This document shows, piece after piece, positions 8,272 to 16,993 of a stretch of 63,909 nt of DNA (the stretch's first letter is position 1; every line of letters begins with the position of its first letter). Source of the stretch: an uncultured bacterium (GTDB lineage: Bacteria; Bdellovibrionota_C; UBA2361; CALJRW01); the NCBI GenBank assembly GCA_937976335.1, contig CALJRW010000057.1, forward strand, positions 1 to 63,909, written 5' to 3'. The notes under the pieces are model-generated. The model did not search any database and was not told the DNA's origin. It saw nothing but the letters and a program-made list of their open reading frames with translations. The position numbers were made by a program, and so were the translations under genes.

Positions 8272-9392
8272 TGAAAAATGTATTAACACCTGGATTACAA
8301 GTTTTAAAAAGTACAAAGTTGAAAAAAATAAGAGAGCTGCCTATTAAAGGATCTGTTCTTGTTAAAGTTGGTGATTTAGTAAACGGCAAACAAGATGTTT
8401 GTAGAGCTGATTTACCAGGAGATTTAAGAATTTTAAGAATACCTGAGCGAATGGGTATTGAAGTTGAGGAAGTTCTTGCTGGTTTAAAAATCAAAGAAGG
8501 GCAGTCAATTCAGCAAGGAGATGTTATTTGCGAACATTCTGGTTTATTTGGTTTATTAAAAACTACATATGATTCACCAAATACTGGAATTGTCGAGTTT
8601 ATAACTAAAAAAACAGGGAATATTGGCCTAAGATTACCCTCTAAGCCATTAAGTTTAAATGCTTATGTTGATGGCAAGGTTGTATCAATTGTTGAAGAAA
8701 AATCTGTTGAAATTGAAGTTAGTGGTAGCTATATACAAGGGATTTTTGGTGTAGGAGGAGAAAAGTATGGAAAACTTAAGGTTATTGCAGAGGCAAATGA
8801 AAAGCTAAGTTTAGATCATCTAGACAATGATATTGAAGGATGTATTTTAGTAGGAGGAAAACTTCCTGATTTTAATTTTTTACTACAAGCTGAAAAAGCA
8901 GGAGCTATAGGTTTAATTGCTGCCAGTATTACAGAAATTCCATTAAAAACTTATCTTGGCTACGATCTCGGATTAGCTGTAACAGGTGATGAAGATATTG
9001 CAATTAGTATAATCATAACTGAAGGTTTTGGAGATCTTAATTTTTCTAAAAGAGTTTATGATTTATTAAAAAATCTTGATGGTAAGATGGCATCTATAAA
9101 TGGAGCTACTCAAGTTCGCGCTGGGGCAATAAGACCGGAAGTTTTAGTATCTGGTGATTTTAGCATTGAATCTGATGTTGATTCTAGGAAAGTTACATTT
9201 GAGTCAGGACTAGTAGTAGGACAGTCTATCAGAATAGTTAGAGTTCCTTACTTTGGAGAGAGAGGAGAGATTGTAGAAATGCCAAATAAGAAGGAAGTCA
9301 TTGATAGTGGTGCGAAAGCACGTATTTTAAGAGCTAAATTAGAAAGTGGAGAAGTTGTTACTGTTCCTCGGGTAAATGTTGAGATTGTTTAA
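8271..9392 (+). CDS. Barrel-sandwich/KOW-like protein, last gene of the MutL operon
   Basis: This 373-residue soluble protein has three visible parts. Residues 1-140 resemble repeated barrel-sandwich (lipoyl/hammerhead-like) beta folds (KIKEGQSIQQGDVICEHSG, DSPNTGIVEFI). Residues 140-290 are a mixed region with GGEKYGKLKVIAEA and EGCILVGGKLPDF. The last 80 residues look like a small KOW/SH3-like barrel (VGQSIRIVRVPYFGERGEIVEMP) ending in VVTVPRVNVEIV. No biotin or lipoyl attachment lysine is seen. I recall similar proteins beside mutL-like genes in other phyla, but cannot check. It overlaps the ATPase stop by one base. Confidence 0.65.
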   Translation: MKNVLTPGLQVLKSTKLKKIRELPIKGSVLVKVGDLVNGKQDVCRADLPGDLRILRIPERMGIEVEEVLAGLKIKEGQSIQQGDVICEHSGLFGLLKTTYDSPNTGIVEFITKKTGNIGLRLPSKPLSLNAYVDGKVVSIVEEKSVEIEVSGSYIQGIFGVGGEKYGKLKVIAEANEKLSLDHLDNDIEGCILVGGKLPDFNFLLQAEKAGAIGLIAASITEIPLKTYLGYDLGLAVTGDEDIAISIIITEGFGDLNFSKRVYDLLKNLDGKMASINGATQVRAGAIRPEVLVSGDFSIESDVDSRKVTFESGLVVGQSIRIVRVPYFGERGEIVEMPNKKEVIDSGAKARILRAKLESGEVVTVPRVNVEIV

Positions 9393-9522
9393 ATTTAGAT
9401 ATTTTCCTAATTTTATCCAATGTACTAAATAGCAAAGTGTTGCATAGTAAGTTACGATTCTCTGTTTTAAAAAATGAACAAAATTGAGCTAAATTCAAAA
9501 AATTGCTATAAATGAAATAAAA

Positions 9523-11655
9523 ATGTCTAAATTTTTAACAAAAAATAAAAATCTTCTTCTATTACTCTCTTGGTTTAATTTAGCAATTGCTTCTCCGCTC
9601 ATTCAAAAAATTGGAAATTTTCCTGATTTTCTTGTTGCACATCAAGCTAACTCTTTTGAAATTTTAGCTCTTGTTAGTTTTATTTTACTAGCTCCTGCTC
9701 TGTTTATTTATTTTATTTATCTTCTATTTTATTATTTAATATCTAAAAATATAGCTAAAACTTTTTTTAGTTTATGTTTGCTAATCTTATTTAGTATTAC
9801 CGCTCTTTTGCTGCTGAATAGTTTCGAATTCTCAAATGCCTGGTTAGAGATCTTTATAGCTTTTGTTATTGGATTGTTTTTTCTATATCTTTATATTTAT
9901 AAAACTACTTTCACTAAGTTTTCTATTACATTGTTAGTATTAGTCCCCTTAACTATCTTTACGCTCAGTCAAAAAACAGGATTAATTAATAATTTGTTTC
10001 ATAATAAAAATAGCTCTGCTAGTTTCTCTAAAACGAAAACTCCGGTGGCAGTGCTTATTTTTGATGAATTGCCTCTAAATGCAATTATGAATAGTAAGGG
10101 AGCAATTGACTCAATAAATTTTCCTAATTTTAAAAGATTAGCAAGTATTTCTAATTGGTATAAAAATGCGACAACTCTTAGTACGCGCACTGAATATGCT
10201 GTTCCAGTGATATTATCTGGTTCAGTACCAAGCCATGAAGCTATTGCAACTTCTAGAGATTATCCTGAGAATTTATTTTCTATTTTAAGTAGTACTCATA
10301 ATCTGCATGTATATGAAACAGTGACTAACTTATGTTCAACATCATCTTGTTCTGTTAAATCTCAGAAAAGGAGTTTTTATGCGCGAATTAAAAGCTTACT
10401 ATTTGACAGCTCTGCAATTTATTTAAATGTCTTATTACCAAAAAGTTTTCACGATAGAATTCCTAGTTTAGATGGAAGTTGGAAAGATTTTTGGTTGAAT
10501 ACTCAAGATGAGGAAGTTGTTAAGATACGTGAAAATTCAAAAAGACTTGTTCGCTATAGAAAGTTTTTATCTGAAATTGTTCCAACAAAAGAGCCAGTAC
10601 TTCATTTTTATCATATTCTTTTTCCTCATACACCACATGAGTTTTTACCGTCTTTAAAAACTTACTCGCATACTGGGCAATTACCTTGGGCCTATCAAAA
10701 GGAAGTTTGGATTGATAATGAATGGGGGAGATTACAAGCTTATCAGAGGTTTTATTTACAAGTTCTAGCGGCTGATAAAATTTTAGGCGAGTTTTTAGAT
10801 GCTCTTGAATCGGCTTCACTTTTAGATAGTTCTTTAGTTCTGGTTGCTTCTGATCATGGTATCACTTTCGAAGTTGGATCTCATCGTCGAGGAGTTCCAG
10901 GATTTAAAAATTTCATTCAAGACGATCTCAGAACGCTTTTGTTTATAAAAACACCAAATCAAAAAAATGGAACTGTTTCAGAAAAATTAGCACAAACTAA
11001 TGATGTTTTGCCTTCCATCGCAGAAATTTTGAATATTAAGCTTACTTCTAAAAAAATAGGAAAGTCTCTTTTTAAAAAAGGAGAGAACAATGAAAGTAAA
11101 AATTTTGTTTTACCTAGAAAGTATTGGAAAAAATTTCAAATTCCTTTCGAAGCATATGAATATAACTTTCCTAAAAATGAAAGTTTAGATACAGTTCATT
11201 GGCGCGAATCACATTTTGGAGTTGGTCGTGATTTGAATATGTTTAACATCAGTATAAGACCTCATCTCTTGAATAAAAAAGTTACAGGATTTTTGAGTCA
11301 AAGTAAAAATAATTCTAAATTAAAATTAATAAAATCTAATTTAATTTTTAAAGACAAAAATATTAGTATAGTTAATTTCGATCCTGAAACCTCGTTTTCA
11401 CCAATTCATGTTTTTGGAAGATTAAATAACGCTAGTGATAAGCAAGTTGAGATAGCTTTGGTAGTTAATGGAAAAATTGTAGGTGCAACTAAAAGTTATA
11501 AAGCTAAGAAAAAAGGTAAGGAGTTTCGGAATTTTTCAATCTTGTTTTCTGAGTCAAATTTAAATTCAGGTCTAAATGAGTATAGTTTGTATGAGATACT
11601 AGAAAAGATAGATAAAACTCTTTTACTTTTACCTATTACGGATATTGATAAATGA
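9523..11655 (+). CDS. Membrane-anchored sulfatase/alkaline-phosphatase-superfamily protein
   Basis: This 710-residue protein has about four membrane segments in the first 155 residues, then an extracytoplasmic hydrolase domain. Superfamily motifs are in order: VAVLIFDELP (first metal Asp, near residue 182), a Ser/Thr-rich nucleophile region (TTLSTRTEYAVPVILSG, about residue 218), FYHILFPHTPHEF (metal His) and LVLVASDHGITFE (Asp-His metal pair, near residue 446). The fold is shared with LtaS-type phosphotransferases and arylsulfatases. With no Cys at the nucleophile site, a Thr nucleophile acting on a phospho-group seems more likely than formylglycine chemistry. It overlaps the following sulfatase gene by 4 bases (ATGA). 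Confidence 0.8.
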   Translation: MSKFLTKNKNLLLLLSWFNLAIASPLIQKIGNFPDFLVAHQANSFEILALVSFILLAPALFIYFIYLLFYYLISKNIAKTFFSLCLLILFSITALLLLNSFEFSNAWLEIFIAFVIGLFFLYLYIYKTTFTKFSITLLVLVPLTIFTLSQKTGLINNLFHNKNSSASFSKTKTPVAVLIFDELPLNAIMNSKGAIDSINFPNFKRLASISNWYKNATTLSTRTEYAVPVILSGSVPSHEAIATSRDYPENLFSILSSTHNLHVYETVTNLCSTSSCSVKSQKRSFYARIKSLLFDSSAIYLNVLLPKSFHDRIPSLDGSWKDFWLNTQDEEVVKIRENSKRLVRYRKFLSEIVPTKEPVLHFYHILFPHTPHEFLPSLKTYSHTGQLPWAYQKEVWIDNEWGRLQAYQRFYLQVLAADKILGEFLDALESASLLDSSLVLVASDHGITFEVGSHRRGVPGFKNFIQDDLRTLLFIKTPNQKNGTVSEKLAQTNDVLPSIAEILNIKLTSKKIGKSLFKKGENNESKNFVLPRKYWKKFQIPFEAYEYNFPKNESLDTVHWRESHFGVGRDLNMFNISIRPHLLNKKVTGFLSQSKNNSKLKLIKSNLIFKDKNISIVNFDPETSFSPIHVFGRLNNASDKQVEIALVVNGKIVGATKSYKAKKKGKEFRNFSILFSESNLNSGLNEYSLYEILEKIDKTLLLLPITDIDK

Positions 11656-12944
11656 AAAAGATTTTACTAATGCTTATTATAATTTTTCATTTTAGTTTAT
11701 ACGGCGAATCTACAACATACGATCGTCCTAATATCCTTTTTATACTTGCCGATGATTTAGGTTGGGCTGACGTTGGATTTCATGATAGTCGAATATTAAC
11801 TCCAAATTTAGATAAGTTGGCAGAACAAAGTACAGAATTAACTACATTTTATGTTCAACCTGTTTGTACACAAACAAGAGCAGCATTTCTAACTGGCCGT
11901 TATCCTTTTCGTTATGGCTTAGGATACAAAGTAATAAAACCAAATGTAAAACATGGATTACCTAAAGAAGAAATCACAATCGCGAAAGTCTTAAAACAGA
12001 ACGGATATAGTACGGCTATATTTGGAAAATGGCATTTAGGTGATTATCAGGGAAAATTTCTTCCAAGTGTACATGGTTTTGATGTTCATATTGGTAACTA
12101 TTGTGGTTGGGTAGATTATGATAATAGAGCAAGACCTAACTATCAAAATGCTGATAATACAAATATAGATTGGCATAATAATAGTAAAATCCATAAAGTA
12201 AGTGGTTACACTACAGACTTAATTACTGAAGATGCAATTAATTGGATCAAAGAAAAAAAGAAAGAGAAATCTTCGTTTTTTAGTTATTTAGCTTATACTG
12301 CTCCTCATGGTCCACTAAAAGCTCCAAAGGAGTTTATTGAGATGTATTCAAATATTAAAAACTCTCAAGAAAGAAAATATGCTGCAGTGGTAACTGCTTT
12401 AGATTCTGCAATTGGAAAATTGTTAAAAACCATTAAAGATGAAGGCTTAGAGAGAAAAACATTAATATTTTTTACAAGCGATAACGGTGGTAAAGTGAAT
12501 GGTGGAGGTTTTAATCATCCTTTAAGGGGAGGCAAGAAAGATTTATATGAAGGAGCATTTAAAGTTCCAACTTTAATCAAATGGCCAGGCGTTATTAAGG
12601 CTGGGGAAAAAATAGATATTCCAATGCATGTGGTTGATCTTTTTCCAACTATATTATCAGCTACAAAAGTTTCAAATAATATTGGATTAGCTATTGATGG
12701 TATTGACTTGCTGCCAATTTTACTTGAAGGCAAAAATACTAGAAAAGAGCTATTCTATGGCCAGAACCATAGGGGAGCTGCAATTAGGGTTGGGAAGTAT
12801 AAGCTGATTTCTTATACTAAAATTGGCAAGAATGAACTCTACGATCTTGAGAAAGATCCTAGCGAAAATATTGATTTATCTAAGGATAAGCCTGAGATTG
12901 TAAAAAACTTATTAAAGCAAATTGAGCATCATATTAGTAAGTAA
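11652..12944 (+). CDS. Secreted formylglycine-type arylsulfatase
   Basis: This 430-residue protein starts with a signal peptide (ILLMLIIIFHFSLYG) and shows the arylsulfatase core: NILFILADDLGWADVGF with metal aspartates, the active-site segment VCTQTRAAFLTGRYP, GKWHLG, and FFTSDNGG near residue 276. It would hydrolyse sulfate esters, probably on polysaccharides, in the periplasm or outside the cell. The nucleophile motif reads C-T-Q-T-R where C-x-P/A-x-R is usual, so maturation to formylglycine could be altered. No sulfatase-maturing enzyme is present in the window. It overlaps the membrane-bound superfamily member upstream by 4 bases. Confidence 0.88.
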   Translation: MKKILLMLIIIFHFSLYGESTTYDRPNILFILADDLGWADVGFHDSRILTPNLDKLAEQSTELTTFYVQPVCTQTRAAFLTGRYPFRYGLGYKVIKPNVKHGLPKEEITIAKVLKQNGYSTAIFGKWHLGDYQGKFLPSVHGFDVHIGNYCGWVDYDNRARPNYQNADNTNIDWHNNSKIHKVSGYTTDLITEDAINWIKEKKKEKSSFFSYLAYTAPHGPLKAPKEFIEMYSNIKNSQERKYAAVVTALDSAIGKLLKTIKDEGLERKTLIFFTSDNGGKVNGGGFNHPLRGGKKDLYEGAFKVPTLIKWPGVIKAGEKIDIPMHVVDLFPTILSATKVSNNIGLAIDGIDLLPILLEGKNTRKELFYGQNHRGAAIRVGKYKLISYTKIGKNELYDLEKDPSENIDLSKDKPEIVKNLLKQIEHHISK

Positions 12945-13050
12945 TTAATCTTTAATCTTACAATTTTAGCCTATTCTCCACTCTCCTCACTTGTTTCTAG
13001 ACTTAAATCTCTGTAATGTGTAAATTCAGTAATCTTCTAGGAGAGAGTAT

Positions 13051-13281
13051 ATGCTTATGAGTAAATTTTCGATTTTTGTTCTAATTTTATCATTTTTTAC
13101 TATTCTTGATTCTGCTTTAGCTTATATAGATCCTGGAACGGGAAGCATGATTCTTCAAATTGTAGTTGCAGTTTTTATTGGTGCTATTTTTACTATAAAG
13201 AGTTTTTGGTATAAAATTACAAGTTTTTTCTCTGGTAAAAAAACTAAAAATTCAAGTTCTGAAAATGAAGTAGAAAAATAG
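13051..13281 (+). CDS. Small DPGTGS membrane protein
   Basis: This 76-residue protein has an N-terminal hydrophobic or signal segment (FSIFVLILSFFTILDSALA), the motif YIDPGTGSMILQ, a second membrane segment (IVVAVFIGAIFTIKSFWY) and a charged tail. I recall small proteins with this DPGTGS motif beside sulfatase-type and NoeA-like methyltransferase genes, but their role is unknown. GGAGAG lies five bases before the chosen ATG; a second ATG two codons in is also possible. The next gene begins two bases after the stop. Confidence 0.75.
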   Translation: MLMSKFSIFVLILSFFTILDSALAYIDPGTGSMILQIVVAVFIGAIFTIKSFWYKITSFFSGKKTKNSSSENEVEK

Positions 13282-13283
13282 TT

Positions 13284-14675
13284 ATGAATACAGATACAGA
13301 AAAACATAATAGCTCATTTCGTGACCCAGATGGTTTTATTTTTCTTAAAGACAGTATTCTCTACCGTCAGATAAATAAGAGTGGGCAAGAAGATTATGAT
13401 GCTCTTATGTCCTCTGGTTTGTATAAGGAATTAATTGATAAGAAGAGTTTAGTAGCTCATAAAGAGTCAACTGAAAAGCATGAAGCTTCTAACTCTTTGT
13501 ATAAAATTATAGAGCCTCAATTTATACCTTTTATTTCATACCCTTACGAATGGTCATTTAGTCAATTAAAAGCTGCTGCTCTCTTAACGCTAGATATACA
13601 AAAATCTGCCTTAGAACGTAACTTAAGTTTAAAAGATGCAAGTGCATATAATATTCAATTTTCAGAAGGTAAGCCTATCTTTATTGATACTCTGTCTTTT
13701 GAAAAATATGAAGAGGGTAAGCCTTGGGCTGCGTATCGTCAGTTTTGTCAGCATTTTTTAATTCCTTTAGCTTTGATGAAACATATTGGACCAGAAGTTT
13801 CTCAAATGTTTAGAACAAATATAGATGGTATACCTTTAGAGTTAGGCCATAAGCTTTTACCTTTTAAAACTTATTTTAGTTTTGGTCTTTTAGTTCACGT
13901 TCATCTTCATTTTCTATTTCAAGCTAAAAATAGTACTACAACTAGCGAAAGCAAGAATACGAAAGCTATAAAAAAATTTACTAAATTTAATTTTCTTGCG
14001 CTTTTAGATAGTTTAAGAAGTTTGATTTTGAAGTTAGATTTAAAAATTGAAAAATCAACTTGGAACAAATATTACGGTGAAACTAATTATTCTGACAGTG
14101 CGATGACGGCTAAAGAACAATTAGTCAGTGATTTTGCGAAAGAAGTTGATCCTAAAATTGTTTGGGACATGGGAGGCAATACAGGTCGCTTTAGTAGATT
14201 GCTTGCAAATTCTGAAACTAATTGTATTTGCTTTGATTTTGATCATTGGTGTGTCGAGCTTAATTCTCGTGAAGTTTTTAAAAATAATGAAAACCATGTT
14301 TTACCATTAGTTTTAGATGCGAGTAATCCAAGCCCTGCACTTGGTTGGTCTAATACTGAAAGATCTTCTTTAACTGAAAGAGGTCCATGTGATTTACTTT
14401 TGGCTTTAGCTCTAGTTCATCATATATCTATTGCTAATAATATACCTTTAGAATTAGTAGCAAAGTATTTTGCAAATCTTTCTAAAAATTTAATTATAGA
14501 ATTTGTTCCTAAAGTTGATTCTCAGGTAAAGCGTCTACTTAGTGCAAGAGAAGATATTTTTACAAATTATAATATAGAATATTTTGAACAAGTTTTTTCA
14601 GATTATTTTCGTATTGTAAGAAAGGAAAAAGTTGAAGGTTCAGAAAGGACCCTATATTTAATGACTTTGAAGTAA
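13284..14675 (+). CDS. Class I SAM-dependent methyltransferase (NoeA-like)
   Basis: This 463-residue protein has an N-terminal domain of about 260 residues with SYPYEWSFSQLKAAALLTLD, KDASAYNIQF and PIFIDTLSFEKYEEGKPWAA, a pattern I know from nodulation NoeA-like methyltransferases. It is followed by a Rossmann SAM-binding domain (motif I IVWDMGGNTGRFSRLLA near residue 290, acidic strand CFDFD, then DLLLALALVHH). It would transfer methyl groups from SAM, possibly to an envelope glycan. It follows the DPGTGS protein by two bases and probably shares its transcript. The substrate is not known. Confidence 0.82.
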   Translation: MNTDTEKHNSSFRDPDGFIFLKDSILYRQINKSGQEDYDALMSSGLYKELIDKKSLVAHKESTEKHEASNSLYKIIEPQFIPFISYPYEWSFSQLKAAALLTLDIQKSALERNLSLKDASAYNIQFSEGKPIFIDTLSFEKYEEGKPWAAYRQFCQHFLIPLALMKHIGPEVSQMFRTNIDGIPLELGHKLLPFKTYFSFGLLVHVHLHFLFQAKNSTTTSESKNTKAIKKFTKFNFLALLDSLRSLILKLDLKIEKSTWNKYYGETNYSDSAMTAKEQLVSDFAKEVDPKIVWDMGGNTGRFSRLLANSETNCICFDFDHWCVELNSREVFKNNENHVLPLVLDASNPSPALGWSNTERSSLTERGPCDLLLALALVHHISIANNIPLELVAKYFANLSKNLIIEFVPKVDSQVKRLLSAREDIFTNYNIEYFEQVFSDYFRIVRKEKVEGSERTLYLMTLK

Positions 14676-14696
14676 ATTTATATTTGAATAGTTTTA

Positions 14697-14801
14697 CTTA
14701 GTGACGCAGAGTTATAGAGATGTAGAGTTTCTAGAGTGATTTTATTTAACCACAGAAACACAGAATAAATATTAATTCTGTGTTTCTGTGCTTCTGTGGT
14801 T
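14697..14801. repeat. Composite interspersed repeat with strong hairpin
   Basis: This lies between two convergent genes. It opens with CTTAGTGACGCAGAG (14697-14711), then GATGTAGAGTTTCTAGAGT (14719-14737). A 16-bp perfect stem follows (CACAGAAACACAGAAT at 14751-14766 with its complement at 14775-14790, loop of 8). The right side (14774-14801) matches 53607-53634 in the opposite orientation at 27 of 28 bases. The first module resembles the arm of the hairpin at 44331-44410. It may also terminate both flanking genes. Confidence 0.85.
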
Positions 14802-14828
14802 AGACAAAAAAAACTATAACATTAACTT

Positions 14829-15551
14829 TCACGATCTAAGTTTTTTTAATAAAGCCTTATCTTTCTTGCTCAGTTTTTCTGTAGCAGCTTGCCATCCAGC
14901 TGGAGGAAGATCTTGAGCAATGCTTTTTAAATATTTAAATGTTTTTTCTGGATAAACGTTATACATTTCTCTAAGTGTCCATCCAAAAGCTTTTTTAACA
15001 TAAAAGTGCTCATCTTTAAGTAATGGTTTAATCATAGAAAGAGCTAGATTAAAGCTTGGTTGTTTAATTTTTCTAGCACTAGAATAGTAAAAAAGGCTAA
15101 TTATAGATAATCTTCTATGCCAAGGATTTTTACTTTTATTCCAAACTTTTAAAGTAGGCAAAACCTCTTTTGGAAATTTTTCATGAAGCTCTGCATAAAA
15201 GCTACATATGACATCACCATGCGCCCAATTATCTATTCTTTTTGACCAAGGCTTAATTGCTTTCCAATGCTCTAAGTCAAAAGTCCCTTTAAATTTTTCA
15301 AGATACATTAAAGGCTGATTTAATACTTCAAAGTACTTCGTTTCATTCCAAATATAAGTCCAAAGCTTAAATCTTTCTTTTTCGTTTAACTCTGGAAAAG
15401 AAAATAACTGCTTATTCATTTCTCTTTGTCTAGGAATTTTAATGGCAGCAAGATGTATAAAATTACTATTGTAGTAAGAGCCAATAACCTCTTTACATTT
15501 TTTAGCTTCTTTTTTGAGTTCTTTTTCAACTAAAGTAAGGTATTTTTTCAT
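14829..15551 (-). CDS. DNA alkylation repair protein, AlkD-like HEAT-repeat glycosylase
   Basis: This 240-residue protein matches the AlkD/AlkC-like HEAT-repeat glycosylases, which remove alkylated bases from DNA. Visible marks are RIDNWAHGDVICSF near residue 110, a short segment with Trp and the Asp expected for catalysis, then WNKSKNPWHRRLSIISLFYY and YVKKAFGWTLREM in the helical repeats. The reading frame opens with a TTG at 15554, but ATG 15551 is the better start. The gene faces the methyltransferase gene across the composite repeat and has no obvious operon partner. Confidence 0.87.
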   Translation of the reverse strand: MKKYLTLVEKELKKEAKKCKEVIGSYYNSNFIHLAAIKIPRQREMNKQLFSFPELNEKERFKLWTYIWNETKYFEVLNQPLMYLEKFKGTFDLEHWKAIKPWSKRIDNWAHGDVICSFYAELHEKFPKEVLPTLKVWNKSKNPWHRRLSIISLFYYSSARKIKQPSFNLALSMIKPLLKDEHFYVKKAFGWTLREMYNVYPEKTFKYLKSIAQDLPPAGWQAATEKLSKKDKALLKKLRS

Positions 15552-15671
15552 CAATTTAGCTTACAGAAATACTAAGGTTTTGTCATATTATTAAAGAAAC
15601 TATTATAATTATAAATTTGAGTAGTTTTTATAATTTGATATATTAGTTAATAACTAAATTAGGAATAAAAT

Positions 15672-16223
15672 ATGAGTCTAGAAAGTAAAATTGTTGAGGG
15701 GATGATAGTCGAATCTAGAGAAGGTAATAATTTAGAGACTCTTGCTGGTTTAAAATCCCCTAGTTGGAGTGATGTTTCGCCTTTATTATATAATAATTTA
15801 GGTAATAGAAGCCAGAAAAATAGATATGACCTTCCAGTTGTTTCTTTTATCGTAGAGCTTAATGCTGCTAAAGGGCCAGCTTCATTTGTATTGCATGACC
15901 TAATTGTAGGAGGAGTTCATTTTCTAAGATCTGCACATATCTCTGGAGGAAACCTTTTTGATGATATATTAAATGACTTTGAAGCTTCTCATAATTTAAG
16001 TCAACAGATTAGAGAGTATGAAGGCAATGATACTTTTGTTTATTCTGAAGGATATGCTCACGTAGAATGGGATCCTAGTGCAAATAACTTGATAGTTCAT
16101 GCTGACGTACTTGATGATTCTCCTAAAAGAATAGCAGGCATATTGCAACAAGCTTTTCCGACTTATCAAGTTTTGGTAAAACAACGTGGATTATCTTTAC
16201 CAGCTTCAGTTTCTATTTTTTAA
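15672..16223 (+). CDS. Hypothetical protein
   Basis: I do not recognise this 183-residue protein. It lacks a signal peptide or membrane segment. Residues 50-185 look like an alpha/beta fold with strands (VVSFIVELNA, SFVLHDLIVGGVHFL, DTFVYSEGYAHVEW, NNLIVHADVLDD). The start ATG follows AGGAATAAAAT. It stands alone, divergent from the AlkD-like gene and convergent with the epimerase gene, with 224 bases of plain AT-rich DNA downstream. Confidence 0.65.
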   Translation: MSLESKIVEGMIVESREGNNLETLAGLKSPSWSDVSPLLYNNLGNRSQKNRYDLPVVSFIVELNAAKGPASFVLHDLIVGGVHFLRSAHISGGNLFDDILNDFEASHNLSQQIREYEGNDTFVYSEGYAHVEWDPSANNLIVHADVLDDSPKRIAGILQQAFPTYQVLVKQRGLSLPASVSIF

Positions 16224-16447
16224 CTAATATAGTTATCTCTCTGAGAAGATTGAAAAGAGATGTTATCAAGCAAATTGATAGAGTTTCTCGTTCAATAGCA
16301 TTTAAGTTAGTTGATTGTAGTGGAAAAAGAACTGTATTTTTCAACAGACTGATAAATTAATTCAGAATGCTCTATAGGTGAACATTTTTTTTCTCTATTC
16401 GTTAACAATAATAATCTGAGTTTCTTAGTAGCTTTATTAAACAAAAC

Positions 16448-16993
16448 TCAGGTTAATAAAACTTTTCTCTCAGCAGTAGGAACAAACTCACGTCTATCAT
16501 TTTCAACCGTAATGACACCTTCCCCCCAGTCGTGACCTACAAGTTTTGAATTAAATGGAAATCTACCTTCATCATTGGGATTATAGACTTCGCTAGTAAT
16601 ATAAAAAAGATTAGCTACATTTGAAATTACCTTAAGCCCATGTAAAACTCCTTGAGGAATTTTTATGCATACTGCAGACGCTTTGTCATTTTCTTCTTTG
16701 TCGCCCATGTAAACAATGACTTTACTTTTGTAAGTAGGACTTTCTTCTCTGTTATCAAAAAAAACTGCCTCAACTACCCCAGTTGCTACATACCACCAAT
16801 CAATTTGTAGATGATGATAGTGCCAAGCTTTAACAACATTTTTTGTCATTTTACTGTGACTCCATTGAGAAAATTTACCATTCTCAAAAAAATCATCAGT
16901 ATGTCTTATCACTTCTCGAAAAAATCCTCTATCGTCAGGATGACTTTTTAGTTCTTTAATAATTAGTCCAGCTATTGAGTTCTTGTTATTCAT
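16448..16993 (-). CDS. dTDP-4-dehydrorhamnose 3,5-epimerase-family cupin (RfbC-like)
   Basis: This 181-residue cupin follows the RmlC/RfbC pattern: DDRGFFREVIR near the start, WHYHHLQIDWWYVATG at the catalytic His site, ESPTYKSKVIVYM, then IKIPQGVLHGLKVISNVANLFYITSEVYNP. RmlC epimerises carbons 3 and 5 of dTDP-4-keto-6-deoxyglucose for rhamnose synthesis. No rmlA, rmlB or rmlD lies here, so this may act on a related sugar. The start overlaps the Sua5 stop by 4 bases, so the two are co-translated. Confidence 0.8.
   Translation of the reverse strand: MNNKNSIAGLIIKELKSHPDDRGFFREVIRHTDDFFENGKFSQWSHSKMTKNVVKAWHYHHLQIDWWYVATGVVEAVFFDNREESPTYKSKVIVYMGDKEENDKASAVCIKIPQGVLHGLKVISNVANLFYITSEVYNPNDEGRFPFNSKLVGHDWGEGVITVENDRREFVPTAERKVLLT

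Noticed and set aside
10520..10819. 99-codon minus-strand frame within the membrane-bound sulfatase-like gene
   Set aside because: It is antisense to a well-supported gene and has no ribosome site or family match.
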